Positions 37,801 to 47,983 of a stretch of 64,000 bases of DNA are shown here, in pieces. The translations under genes and the position numbers were made by a program. Every line of letters begins with the position of its first letter. Position 1 is the first letter of the stretch. The notes under the pieces are model-generated. The model had not been told where the DNA came from. It did no database searches and saw only the letters and a program-made list of their open reading frames with translations. Source of the DNA: Euborellia annulipes (taxonomy: Eukaryota; Arthropoda; Insecta; Dermaptera; Anisolabididae); NCBI GenBank assembly GCA_023213315.1, contig JAKCPI010005430.1, forward strand, positions 1 to 64,000, given 5' to 3'.

Positions 37801-40800
37801 AAAAATAATAATTATAAATAAACTTACTTGAATGCAAAACCAAACAAGTGTCGTCCCTGGCATTTGGGATAGACGAGTTCTAGCTAATATTTTTCTATCA
37901 CCAACGTGAAGAATTATGAGCCGAGCATGGTCGGCTCCAATAAAGGCAACCTCTTCAGGATTGTTGGGACTTGAAGCAAGGGCGGCGATAGAACCTCCAG
38001 TTCGTGTAACCAATAATTTGCCTGAAGAACGATCTTCTGTCGGAGAACATCGGCTCTCCCAAACACCACCGTCTTCGTCCTTAAAGACGAAAATATAATA
38101 AATTAATGAAATGAATACTCACTTGGGTGAACCAAAATGAAATTTTATACTCACTTGGGTGAACCAAAGTTGATCTTGTTGTAAATTAGGAGGCAAACTG
38201 ATCCTTTGACCAAGAAACCACGCGTTGATTGGATGCACCTCAATGCGAGATATATCGAGAGGAGTTTGTGAAATGGAAATTGGCCAAATGCGCACCCAGC
38301 CATCGTCTCCTAAAAAAAAATGACAAATCAAAATATAAAATTAAAAAAAATTATCCAATACCAAGATTCTGAATTTATTAAAATTCTAATATAAATTTTC
38401 TATTTTCTCGGCAGATTTTTATTTGTTTTGGTATAAAATTAACTTAGATTTTTAAAATCTTAAAAACTATATAATATAATAATAATAATCAAGATAAAAG
38501 AGATAATATATAAAAGATTAATTGAACAGTTAATTCTAAGAGTATTTATCGAAGATGAGTAGGCCTTCTGTATTTTTAAAGAAAAAAATCATAAAAAATG
38601 CAAATATTTTTATCTATTCTTTAAATGAATTTACTTTTAAATATTAAAGAAATGTCAATTTGTAAAGTGGATGTTGTTTTTTAATAATAAATGAAGGATC
38701 AGACAGCCAGGAAATGAGGGGCTGTTTCAAAAAATAAATAAATAAAACTAAAGAGTGTTGTAATTAAAGCCGAAACTGTCTCCAATACTTATGTTTCATT
38801 TCTTAAGAGCCCCATACAGGCTGGACTATTGCACGCGAGTCCGGCTCGCCTCGCCTTCAAACGAGCCAAATCCGCAAGTGTGTGGGCTCTCACAAGCCTC
38901 GAGCTGAGCCGGGACAGATTCGTCTGGGCCTTCTGTTGGGCTTGAGAGCAGATCCGCAAGTGTGTGGGCTCTCACAGATCGGGCTTGTTCCTCAGATAAT
39001 GCAAACCATGGCTGATTTTGGGTTAGCTCGGCTCGCGAGAGCCCACACTTGCGGATTTGGCTCGTTTGTGAGCGAGAGTATGTGATGAAAAATCGCCGAA
39101 TCCAACTCGCGTGCAAAAATCCGGCGTGTATGGGCGCTTAAGAGTCTAATTTCCTCTCCTTAATTTATTGATAAATAACAATAAATTTGAAGTCAGAAAA
39201 AAGATTAGTGGATATTATAGATAACTAGATACAATATTAAGTTGACCGAAAGAAACTAAATAGTTTGTTTTTTTATTTTCCTTGGCTGCAAATCCATTTC
39301 CTTAAGATTAATAAATTACAGCCATTTTACACTTTTATTAAAAATTAATGGTGATGGAGTCAGAAGAATAAAAAGACCTGTGTAGCCAAATTTATTTCAT
39401 TTTAATTAACGTCCAGCTCCAGGTTTAAAATTAACTCGCGAGTGGAATCAAGCAATAATCAAAGAATGAAAAGAATAAATTTCCTGATTAAATCTTTGGT
39501 TTTCATCGAAAATTAAAATAAAATAAATTTGCGGGCACAAGACTGGTTATTTCTTCTGACTCCCTCATCAAAAAATTATGAATTTATTTTTATTTTTCAA
39601 AACTAGTTTTTTTGAGAAAAGGTGAATATTTGTAGAGTTGGAGTAGGATTACCATGGTAAATACTTGTTTGGACTGCCCTGAATCAATTTGAATCTTAAA
39701 CAGAAAATTTAATTTATTTAATAATGAGAAGATCTTCCAAAATGTGTACCGTTTTTTTGGGATGGACTTTGCATTCACCTTTTCCCTTATCGTTTTATAG
39801 GTAAATATAACTTAAATAAAAAGTATTTTTAATACGATACCAACAGAGATGAGGTCCTCGTTATGAAATAAAATGTGATTTATAAAACCCTGATGGCAAG
39901 GCTTTTGATTTGGCTGACAAATTTCAAGAGGTGTGACTTCGTTTGACCAGAGACAAAGATTTCCTCTATCATTCCCCGTGACCACCTAAAAAAAAATATA
40001 TGTTAGAAAAAATTATAGTAATTTATTTAAAATTATGTAAAAAGCTTCACAAGTTTCATTATTAATTATGTTTGAGAATTTCTAAATAATATAATATTAT
40101 ATAATATTTATGTACTGATAATGATGTTTGTTAAATGAAAATACAACTGAATAGGCAGGGTAGATTTTTTTGTAAATGTAGGATTTTCAAAAAAATATAA
40201 ATGTGAGTCCTTTAACTATAAATTTAAATATTTAAAAAACTTGATAAATATTAAAATAATTACGAATACCTTTCCATCGGGTAATATAAGAATTGCATTA
40301 TTATATGTGGAATCTTCTAAGTCTAATCTCCCTATTACACCAAATAATTTCAGTCCAGTGAATGTCTTTTGAATTTTCCAAAATTGTAAATGACCTGGCC
40401 CTTAAAAAAAAATAATCATTTGATTAAAGTTAAAATAAAATGACCGATAAAATGTTTATTTTACCTGAGGTTACTAAATTTCCAGTGATGAATTCAGTGA
40501 ATCGAATAGACACTGCAGTGGGGTTTGCAACTAGATTCCGAAGAAAGGCTTTCTCCTCACTGGATCGCCATAACAAGAGCCACACTTGTTGGTTGTTGTC
40601 TCGTGTTAAAGCCGCTAAATATTCTCCACACGAACTGTGAACATTATTTTTTTCAATTATTAAAAACAATAAATAAAATTAAGTTAAAAAGCATTCCGCA
40701 ATCTAGTTACCTAAATGAGATTTGAGGAATTTCTTTATCATTTTCATCGGCGAGTAATTCTTTTTGAAGAATCATATTAGGCCAAGAATATAAAAAAATA

Positions 40801-42246
40801 GACGCTTTTTGAGAATTTTGTTCGGCTACAGCTAAAATGTTGCCTTTGCTGTTTCTCTGAAATCAAATATGAATAAATGTAAATTAATTTGTAAAGAAAT
40901 TAGAAAACTAAAACTTTTCATTTGTCTGAAATAAGTTTGAATATGAATTTACCGTCCCTCGACTGAGAGAGAGAGTAAAAGACTGTGGAACAATTCATGA
41001 AAAGATGTACGCGAAAAGATGCACTTCTCGATCACAATCCCAGTATTTATCTATGAGTGTACAGTATTCATAAAATAAAAAACGAATTTGGGAAGTGAGT
41101 GATGGTTAAAAACGAGGAAAAACATAGAATATACAGTATGTGATATTTTTGGCTGAGATATTTATATATATACAATATAATATGTACGATATATTTTTTT
41201 TGGTAGATAGATCTATCAATATATTATCTATACGAACCATGGCAGGCGGACAAGAAGGACTCGTTCTCACAACTTTGCAGAAAAAAGTAAAATAAAAAAC
41301 AAATTTGCAATACACATTTCAGACGGATGATGACTAGAGCTGATTAATCAATAACTATATGGATCGTTTGTTAATTTTTATGCGAATACTGACGAATTCG
41401 AATTCACACCTTTTCGCAAATTTCTGCTTCCAAAGGCCTAATTTTTGTGCTCTTGTGTGTCCTTGTTTTTTATTTATATACTATTTTCTTTTTTTTGAAA
41501 AGAAAGTCCTCAGATATTTTAATTTTCTTTGCATTTGAGAAGGAGGATCATGGGTTTAACTTACTTGTATATGGGACATACGATAACCAAGTTGGGACGG
41601 TCGGAAACACATTTCTCGATTTTGGAGATTAAAGAAAGTAAGCATAGATCCAGAAGGCCAGACTAGAGTGATATCGTCCAAAACAACAATGTCCGGGGAT
41701 GATGTGTTGTAACCGAAAGAGTGACTGCACATTTGGGTTAAGGATTTTTCATACCTTAAGATAAAATAAATGATTCTATATAAAAAAACCTTACGTCTTT
41801 TAGGTAAGAAAAATTTCTTAATTAATAGCGACAATTATAAAACACTTTCTATTGATGAGTTTTTATTATTATTATATTAAGGTGCGTACACATCTGCGCT
41901 CTGCTCCGCTCGCGAGCACCATGTTCGTTAGATTAGTACGGGTATTGAGATGCTCGCGAGCTTCTCGCCACGATCTCTTTGGATCGAGGCAGGTTCGTCA
42001 AAATAAATAATTTCAACGAACATGGGACGAGCAACGAACACGAGCCGCGAACTGCTCGCGAGCGGAGCAGAGCCCAGATGTGTACGCACCTTTATAAAGA
42101 GGATACTAGAAATTAATATATTCTTGATGACCGGATTCATATTTTTCATTTAAATCATAATTATCAAGAGTTAAACTTGATAATTCTTCAATGTCTAAAG
42201 GCAATTCGTTTAATCCAACGTCAGTAGCATCAGATATCGACGACAT
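25488..42246 (-). CDS. CFAP44: cilia- and flagella-associated protein 44 (CFAP44/WDR52)
   Basis: CFAP44 is an axonemal protein of the tether/tetherhead complex near the inner arm dynein of motile cilia. Exons, all with AG/GT borders and consistent phase from exon 2 on: 42246..42107, 41754..41565, 40856..40711, 40634..40465, 40400..40270, 39985..39841, 38309..38155, 38079..37828, 36653..36555, 36390..36057, 35910..35709, 34993..34741, 34679..34492, 34420..34202, 34008..33908, 33832..33784, 33712..33565, 33414..33217, 33149..32964, 30858..30581, 30356..30113, 29953..29809, 29743..29665, 29384..29246, 28494..28108, 28014..27883, 27206..26712, 25685..25488. The total is about 1,800 residues, close to vertebrate CFAP44. 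Exons 2-12 encode WD repeats (HLQFWKIQKTFTGLKLFG, GDDGWVRIW, ISSGHDGNLFVF); HSFGYN, TFTGLKL and LPDGKV match my memory of mammalian CFAP44. Exons 13-28 are mostly coiled coil, with NSSLPHHLRLSLELFEPDP typical of the family and an acidic tract DEDDEDDESD in exon 27. The exon 1/exon 2 join gives TAG, so the start is uncertain. Confidence 0.93.
26040..26324 (-). mobile_element. 5' part of a Helitron-like element
   Basis: On the minus strand it starts TC after A, then ATAATAATAGCGGAGTGTCC and GTCTGTCTGTCACGCTCTGT. It lies in the last CFAP44 intron. The 3' end is missing. Confidence 0.6.
26345..26508 (-). mobile_element. tRNA-derived SINE, family B
   Basis: The minus strand has GGCCTTGGTTTAGGGGTTAG, then GGGTTCACATCCCGTCTC, a lysine-tRNA-like box B spacing, and a tail ending in a GCCGAAAAAGACCTT motif. 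A TA microsatellite follows at 26515-26540. Confidence 0.75.
26570..26651 (+). mobile_element. 3' end of a Helitron-like element
   Basis: It carries AAGGCGAGGGTCCGCCGCAG and ends GGCTAG followed by T, as in the other copies. Confidence 0.5.
27270..27850 (+). repeat. family D repeat with palindromic end in CFAP44 intron
   Basis: 27270-27359 is a palindrome: AAATCTGGTGTGACTGG..CACAGAACACAACTTT, inverted as AAGTTGTGTTCTGTG..GTCACACCAGATTT. A GTTACCATGGCAAC box follows at 27443-27456, then the family-D body (CATCAGTAAAGTACTAATAC, TCTCGACATCGAATTTTTGA). The same palindrome lies at 53699-53792 and half copies at 43605-43650, 46685-46730 and 62630-62680. Confidence 0.7.
28627..28795 (+). mobile_element. 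tRNA-derived SINE
   Basis: The head is GGGAGCCGTGGTTCAGTGAG with B box GGGTTCGCTTCCTGTCC. The tail includes ATGGGGTCTAAATGGCC and GATGCCGAAAAAGACC, shared with 31980-32060. Confidence 0.7.
28829..29225 (+). mobile_element. Helitron-like element with nested SINE
   Basis: The GCTAATGTCCGTTTGTCTG motif is at the 5' side. The 3' end has CCGCCGAAAGCGGGCGGCAC then GACTAG and T. A SINE (GGCTTGGTTTAGTTGGTAGC, GGGTTCGGATCCCAGGC) is nested at 29045-29135. Confidence 0.65.
30893..31160 (+). mobile_element. compact Helitron-like element
   Basis: It starts TCTTCT after A, then ATATAAAAGCGGAGTGTCCG, and ends GGAGCAGCTAG followed by T. It is 268 bp with no coding capacity and lies in the CFAP44 intron between exons 19 and 20. 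Confidence 0.7.
31465..31762. mobile_element. 298-bp TIR element (MITE)
   Basis: AGGGGTCGTCCACATATTAC at the left is inverted at the right (ATAATATGTGGACGGCCCCT). C-runs lie inside. This GGGGNCGTCCACATATTACG end type is common among animal MITEs. The target duplication is unclear. Confidence 0.75.
31925..32068 (+). mobile_element. SINE 3' part
   Basis: Box B GGGTTCGCACCCTGTCC, then GTGCGACAATT and a tail with GGGACGCGGTCTAAATAGC. The head is missing. Confidence 0.6.
33457..33528. repeat. ATT trinucleotide microsatellite
   Basis: A long ATT/TAT run in the intron between CFAP44 exons 17 and 18. Confidence 0.9.
35166..35308. repeat. fold-back repeat with GAAACGTC motifs
   Basis: Both ends read, toward each other, TTCAATTTATATTCATTAAT-like sequence and CGACGTTTCGGTCGCA-like sequence. 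On the minus strand GATGGTCCTATGTGCGACCG then AAACGTCG forms a GGTC/GACC stem next to GAAACGTC. Confidence 0.6.
35332..35559. mobile_element. 228-bp hAT-like MITE, CATGGGCG family
   Basis: Termini CATGGGCGTAACTAG and CTAGTTACGCCCATG are perfectly inverted. It has a perfect 8-bp target duplication TCATTGAA (35324-35331 and 35560-35567). It contains a C-run of about 17 and lies in a CFAP44 intron. Confidence 0.9.
36845..37605. mobile_element. 761-bp non-autonomous hAT element with nested MITE
   Basis: Ends CTGGGGTGGTCAACCC and GGGTTGGCCACCCCTG are inverted. The flanks GATTAGAC and GATTAGAT form an 8-bp target duplication with one mismatch. Nested at 36986-37207 is a CATGGGCGTAACTAG-family MITE with imperfect 8-bp flanks, and 37310-37430 resembles the 3' end of the RTE LINE. 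No transposase is visible. It lies in CFAP44 intron 8. Confidence 0.85.
36986..37207. mobile_element. 222-bp CATGGGCG-family MITE nested in hAT element
   Basis: It has the same ends as the element at 35332. The flanks ATAATGAG and ATAATGGA are a diverged 8-bp duplication. It carries long G and C runs. Confidence 0.8.
38807..39137. mobile_element. 331-bp piggyBac-like MITE
   Basis: The ends GAGCCCCATACAGGCTGGA and, inverted, GCGCCCATACACGCCGGA are followed by a shared GCACGCGAGT. Both flanks are TTAA (38803-38806 and 39138-39141), the piggyBac target. It lies in CFAP44 intron 6. Confidence 0.75.
41880..42091. mobile_element. 212-bp PIF/Harbinger-like MITE
   Basis: AGGTGCGTACACATCTG at the left is inverted as CAGATGTGTACGCACCT at the right, and both flanks are TTA (41877-41879, 42092-42094), the TWA target of PIF/Harbinger elements. 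The GC-rich interior is also fold-back (GCTCCGCTCGCGAGC / GCTCGCGAGCGGAGC). It lies in CFAP44 intron 1. Confidence 0.8.
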
Positions 42247-42267
42247 TTTCTCCAAGTAAATAAAATC

Positions 42268-42281
42268 CTCTCCATGGCAAC
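42268..42281 (-). promoter_or_regulatory. X-box-like RFX site upstream of CFAP44
   Basis: The minus strand reads GTTGCCATGGAGAG, 22 bp before the CFAP44 ATG. The broad animal X-box RYYNCCATRGNRAC is matched at 13 of 14 positions (only the last C differs). RFX factors drive ciliary genes through such sites close to the start. Confidence 0.5.
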
Positions 42282-42661
42282 TCGTTGGTTTAATCAATCA
42301 TCCGACCAGAAAAAGAATAAAATTTAAAAAGGAATCTTCGCTTGTTAAGAAGTAAATTAATATATAGCGGTAGCCCATTCTGAAACAAAAAATTTAAATA
42401 AATGAGATTTTTTTTTATATTTAGAATCTGAACGAAATGTTCAAAAATAAAATCAGAACAAATTTATAAACAGTATTTAATGTTCGCACACCTTCGATAA
42501 ATTGGTGAAAAAACGGTGGCTTAAATTTATGGCTGCACCTGCTCATTCACTGTTAAACATTCACACAATCACTGTTTACATTAGTTTAATTAGTAAAGCA
42601 AATCATTAATCAGACTATTATCAGATAATTGAAGGCCTTTTAAGATAATTTTGAGTTTTTC

Positions 42662-42726
42662 AATGACGAAGCGAATCGATAAGGAGAGTGAAAAGAGTGT
42701 AGTATATATATTGAGAGAATGGTAAG
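42662..42726 (+). promoter_or_regulatory. conserved core promoter of SDR1
   Basis: ATGACGAAGCGAATCGATAA, then GTGAAAAGAGTGTAGTATAT and TTGAGAGAATGG. The block is repeated upstream of SDR2, SDR3, SDR5 and, diverged, SDR6, and holds a TATA-like core about 45 bp before the ATG. Confidence 0.6.
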
Positions 42727-42747
42727 AATTATAATAGAAATACAAAC

Positions 42748-44862
42748 ATGAACCGTTGGCGAGGACGTGTCGCAGTGGTTACAGGTGCATCAGCTGGTAT
42801 CGGTGCTGATATTGCTGTTACATTAGCAGAGAAAGGCCTCATCGTAGCAGGACTCGCTCGTCGTAAAGAGAGGATTGATGAGTTGGCTGCCAAATGTAAA
42901 GGAAAGTTAGTTGGAATCAAATGTAGCGTTGAAGATGAAGCACAGATCAAGGAAGCGTTTGAATGGATAGAAAAAAATCTCGGCCCTATCGCAATTCTCA
43001 TCAACAACGCTGGTATTGTCAGGAACGTTACATTTGACCGTAAGTAGCATTCAAGATTTTTTTTTGGTTACCACCTATAAAAAATTTATTTTGTTTTTGC
43101 TTCTTTGCGCCTCCCTTTTTTAATTAATAGATTAAACTTATTGCTTTTTCTTACCTATATATGTAATATATAGAGAGAAAGTATTGCGATCATGTCAAAA
43201 ATTCGATGCCGAGATTTTGATGGATATTTATACAATTAAAATTCAATAACAATTATTTTTTACATGTTCTTTAAAAAGTATATTAGTAAAATTTTTTGTG
43301 AAAATTGTTTGAAGTACATTTTACTGATGTACTTTTTCAGTTTTTTTTTTTTTTTATTTTCTCAAAATTGGCTTTCGCGATTTTGATAAAAATTCATAAT
43401 TTAAATATTTTTTTAGATCCTCTTTAAAATGTTTATTCTCATTTTGCCCTGAAAATTGTCTGAAGCACACTTTACTGATGTTTTTCAAATTCATTTTTTG
43501 GCTCTCCCTTCCATAGAGCCATTGTTAAATCCCTATGAAGATTTGCATGTAAATTTTAATTCAAAAGGGGGTCCCCCCATTGGAACTTTTTACAGAATAC
43601 AACATTCAGTAATCGAAAGTTGTGTACTGTGAGTCACATCAGATTTTTTTATTATTTTATTTTTTTTAGCAAATGTTGGAACAACGAAAGATTGGAAAGA
43701 AATATTAGACATAAATGTTATGGGCCTGAGTGTTTGTTCAAGATATGCACTAGAGTCAATGAAAAAAAATAATATCGACGATGGACAATTTATTAATATA
43801 AACAGGTATTTATATCAGTTGTAGAAAATATTTTTTTAAGTCTTTTCATCGAATGTCTGAAAAAAGAAAAAATAATTTTTACACAATTAGGGGTTTGCCA
43901 GTTAAGAGTTATGTCGGTCGAAATATCGGCAAAATAAAATGCGAGAGTGACCAACAAGACTTGTAAATCATTCTCCCGAAATTCCTTGTAAATTTTCGTA
44001 TAGCAGTAATTTTTCAAAGTAACACATATTTGTGAATTTTTTTCAGCGTTGTTGGACATATAAAGCCAATGAACGAATTAATCCCTGGTACTATGTATTT
44101 TGCAAGCAAACACGCAGTAACAATACTCACGGACGGTTTGAGAAAAGAAGTCGGTCTTCTCAATACTAAAATTCGAGTTTCGGTAAGTTCTTTTAATTCA
44201 TTGTAATTTTACAAATGAGAGTGTAGTTTGGAACTGAAAGACAAGCTTTTCAGAGCCTTAAATATACATATCCCCGCCCATTTAGTAAATTTATAATAAT
44301 TCAGCATTGTCTTTATAGAGCCTGAGTCCAGGATATGTGAAAACAGAAATCCTCGAAGCCGCCGGTGGACCAAGTGATGAGATGAGAAATTTTCTGGAGG
44401 GAGCTCCAGCGCTGGAGTCGAAGCACATCACAGAAGGAGTTCTTTACATTCTATCTGCCCCTCCAATTGTCAATGTAAGAATTTTGAATCAATTCAGTTT
44501 AAAAAAATATTTCAAATTAGTTTAGATTTGTATATCTTTTAATTAAACTTGAATCAATTTTTAATACATGGCACAATTTTATTCAGGAATATTTATTTAT
44601 ATCAATTGGTATACATTGGTTATACAAGTGAAATAAATAAATTTTTATCTGGCTTTCTGAGTACAGAATCTGTATCTCTTGGCTTCGAAGGTTATCAAAA
44701 TTGAATAGTGTTAATCCCTCTAACCTCTCAATATAAAATCGATCTTGATCTTATAAAAATGATACATTCATTATTCGTACTGTATTCCAAAAAAGCTTAC
44801 TATTCACTTTCTTTTTTTTTTTTTAGATTTCTGAACTCACAATCCAACCCACAGGATTATAA
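42748..44862 (+). CDS. SDR1, DHRS11/farnesol-dehydrogenase-like reductase
   Basis: A classical short-chain dehydrogenase/reductase of 251 residues. Exons: 42748-43039, 43670-43805, 44047-44182, 44319-44474 and 44827-44862. Cofactor motif TGASAGIG is at residues 12-19, and Arg38-Arg39 after the second strand suggest NADP(H). NNAG is at 86-89. The catalytic tetrad is N113, S143, Y160 and K164 (YFASK). The start MNRWRGRVAVVTGASAGIG and the end ISELTIQPTG fit the DHRS11 family, which in insects includes NADP-dependent farnesol dehydrogenases. The last exon is two residues shorter than in its paralogues. Intron 1 holds a family-D repeat. It is transcribed away from CFAP44. Confidence 0.9.
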
Positions 44863-44926
44863 AAAAAAACATACTGTATGTATTTATATATTTATAAAAA
44901 TTAATTAATAGATTGCAAAGATTTTT

Positions 44927-44932
44927 AATAAA
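44927..44932 (+). terminator. SDR1 polyadenylation signal
   Basis: AATAAA follows GCAAAGATTTTT, 65 bp after the stop codon. The same context occurs after SDR2. Confidence 0.5.
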
Positions 44933-44984
44933 AAAAATATGAATTGACGAACGTATAATTTAAAAGAAAAATATTTTCTATTTT

Positions 44985-44998
44985 GTTACCATGGCAAC
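44985..44998. promoter_or_regulatory. palindromic X-box GTTACCATGGCAAC in a repeat
   Basis: A perfect GTTRCC-AT-GGYAAC palindrome. The same site and its flank (CATTTCTCCTATC) occur at 27443-27456, so it is carried by a dispersed repeat. Use by RFX is not shown. Confidence 0.45.
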
Positions 44999-45714
44999 CA
45001 TTTCTCCTATCATTCCTTTGAAGGTACTTCAAACAAGTTTGAGGGTAAAATGAGAATATGCATTTTAAAGGAGAGGTAACAAATAATTGATTTCTGAAGT
45101 TTAATTTTAATGCAGCTGAAGGCGAAAAGCTACTTTTAAGACACTTCCAAAGGTTAAGCATTTTGGTTGCCTAAGCTCAAGGTTCCGCTCTCGACCACAT
45201 TGTGCACTTGTAGCGCCGATTGTACCGAGACTTAGAAGTTAACATCTTTAATTTCATATCAATCCATCAACCCACCAGACTTGATGTCTTTAAAAAAATC
45301 TGCTAGCTATTAAAATATTCATAAGAATTGAGTTGACGCCTTCAGGCACAGAACAATTCACAATAGTCTTAGGAAAATTCATACAAATTTATACCAATTA
45401 AATGAATATTTACCATGAGGGCTGTCATCATTAATTTCAATTTTATCATATCACCTATATTAATATCGTTGGCCGAGAGCGTAGAGAGACACGGTGAAAT
45501 AGTAGTCTCTTTTAAAATTAACGTGTTATTGGTAAATATATGTAAGGGTACTATGGTCAGACTTTTTACTTTCTCTTACCTATATATGTTATTAATATAT
45601 ATGAGAGAAAGTATTGGTTTTATGTCAAAAATTCGATGTCGAGATTTTGATGGATATAGGCCTACAAGTTTTGAGTCAAAAAAGTTAGGCAACATGGTCT
45701 GTCCGTGTGTGTAT

Positions 45715-46262
45715 CTAAGGCGGATCTAGTAGCGGAATTGGGATGAACACCATCCGGGTGACTCTGGATTCAAAGGAAAAGAAATAAAAAGAACAGCCAT
45801 GGAGAGAATATCCAAAACTGAGGCAATCCAAAGAACTTCTCGGGGCATTTGACCATAAAAGAACTGCGGACTGCCTGAAACTTAGTAAGAACAAGTTGAG
45901 AATACTGACTGGTTTCTTAACAGGACACTGCAGACTCAAGGGACACCTGAAGAAACTCGGTCTTGAAGAAATTGACATATTCAGATTCTGTGAATCAGCA
46001 AAGAGACTCCAGTTCATCTCCTCAAGGATTGTGGAGCTCTGATCCACAAAAGAAGAAGAATATGGGGAGCATATTGGCTGTCATCGAAGGAGCTTCCATC
46101 CTTAGAACCGCGCCAGATCCTTAGCTTTTTGGAAGCCACCGGACTGGAAAAGATCTCTCTCTGAACGGGGACTTATACCGTAGGAGGATGATAGAAAAGG
46201 GGAGCACAATAGATCCGGGAGGCCACAGTGCAACACACACCCCTACGAGCGAATCTATCTAT
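45715..46262 (+). mobile_element. 3' end of a Jockey/CR1-type LINE
   Basis: A frame at about 45880-46040 reads KLSKNKLRILTGFLTGHCRL then GHLKKLGLEEIDIFRFC. This is the C-terminal RNase H-like/CCHC region seen in Jockey-like pol proteins (LTGH, GL, CRFC pattern). It ends with ATCTATCTATCTA. Severely truncated. Confidence 0.65.
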
Positions 46263-46268
46263 CTAAGG

Positions 46269-46679
46269 CAGTGGTTTCCAAACTTATGACGCCGCGCCTC
46301 CCTTAACAATTTTAATCGCATGACGTCTTCCCCTCCCCCCCTCCCATTCTATAAAATAATACAAACAAAAATTTTTATTTATAAGCTTAATAAATTTATT
46401 ATATAATACAAAGGCAAAAAAATAAATATATCGAGTTAGAAATCTAAAGGTTTTTATCATTCTAAAATCTGTGAAACCTCACATATATTTAAAAAATGTT
46501 CATTTAAAAACATGTTTCACCTAAAACCTACACCAATTTCCCATCAAACCTGTTTAAATTATTTCTTTTATTATTCTTATTTATTATTTTATTTATAAAA
46601 CTTTAGCAATAATTTGGAAAATTGCTCACTGTGGCTAATACTCGCCAGGGAGGCGCGCCTCTCAGTTTGGTAAACACTG
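46269..46679. mobile_element. 411-bp hAT-like element
   Basis: Ends CAGTGGTTTCCAAACT and AGTTTGGTAAACACTG are inverted. The flanks ATCTAAGG and ACCAAAGG agree at 6 of 8 positions. Interior AT-rich. Confidence 0.65.
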
Positions 46680-47438
46680 ACCAAAGGTAAGAGAAAATTG
46701 TGTGCTGTGCAACGATCACACCAGATTTTTTTGCAGTTGCATTCTCTTTACAGGACAGTAGAAGTTTCAAAATCAAATATGTGCCCCTCGCTGACTGAGT
46801 GAGCCGACAAGGCAACATGCGTCTCTTTATTTTTAATATTAGTTTTATGTTGAGAAAATCATTGTGTGGTTTTATGAAACCACGATGAAGTGAAACTTTT
46901 TCGGATCGTAGGCGTTTAACTGAAGATTTTAGAAAATTATTCAATTAAGGGTATTAAAATCGCGTTTTTAATCTTAACTTAATAATTGGAAAATGGGAAT
47001 GATTTTGGGAAATCAAAAGACGCATGTTAAAAACTGAGAAAAATATTTATTTAGTATTTGAATAATTTTAAATTATTTTAAAAATTATATTTAATCAATT
47101 TAAAAATTGAAAAATTAAATCTCACTATTTTATTTCTTATAATTCATCATATATATTAAATTTCAACTTTCCTATTTTTGTCGTCATGGCTTGTGACGTC
47201 ATAACTTGTAGCGTCACGGCCTTGACGTCACGGCTTGTAACGCGACATGCTAATAGAGAAACGAAAAAATTTGTGTCGATCAAAATAAAGTTTCACTTTA
47301 AAAACGGCGACACAAATATTGTCTTGTCTATAGCAATCAGCTAATCAGAAACCTCAGCACTGAGGGAAAATATACGAAAATATAATTAGCTGCTCTCTCT
47401 TTTTATTCTTCTTCTATAGAAGGTAGTATACTCATCAA

Positions 47439-47983
47439 TAGAGACCGGATTTTAAGCAAAATGCTTATTGCTCAATTTTATAAGCAGCCATTAGATATTT
47501 AATTTCTATACGAATTAGGAAAAACTAAGTGCATTGAGATTGCATTTTTTATGCTTTTTTTGCTTTTTTTGAGTTTTCATGCTTTTTTCCCTTTCGTGCT
47601 TATTTGAACTTATTTTACGAATATTTATAATTTTTTTTTTTTTTATTAAAAAACTTTTTTTTCCATTCACACACGCATACGCCAGGGACGTATATCAGGG
47701 GGGGCGCCCCCAAATTTTCCAAAAACCCCGCAGTGTGAAAAAATGCAGCCCTGTAAAATGAGGGGAAAAATTGATTCAAAAAAAAAAATTTTCGCAGGGC
47801 GGGGCGGAATAAATTTAGTTTCTTTAAAAAAAAATTTGTATATGCCATTGGTATGAGTAAAAAATTGCTTATTAGATGCTTTTTTTCAACTTTTATGCTT
47901 ATTTAACAACTTTTTATTCAAGTTTTTTATGCTTTTTTAAGCACTTTTTTTCCATTTTTTTATGCTTTTTTATCCGGTCTCTA
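47439..47983. mobile_element. 545-bp hAT-like element with nested MITE
   Basis: Termini TAGAGACCGG and CCGGTCTCTA, with a perfect 8-bp target duplication CTCATCAA (47431-47438 and 47984-47991). The interior is rich in GCTTTTTT motifs. About 47684-47857 is a nested GC-run repeat (GACGTATATCAGGGGGGGCG). Confidence 0.8.

Noticed and set aside
25488..42246. CFAP43 (WDR96) instead of CFAP44
   Set aside because: Both have WD repeats then coiled coils, but HSFGYN, TFTGLKL..G, LPDGKV and LPHHLRL..FEPD fit CFAP44 as I remember it.
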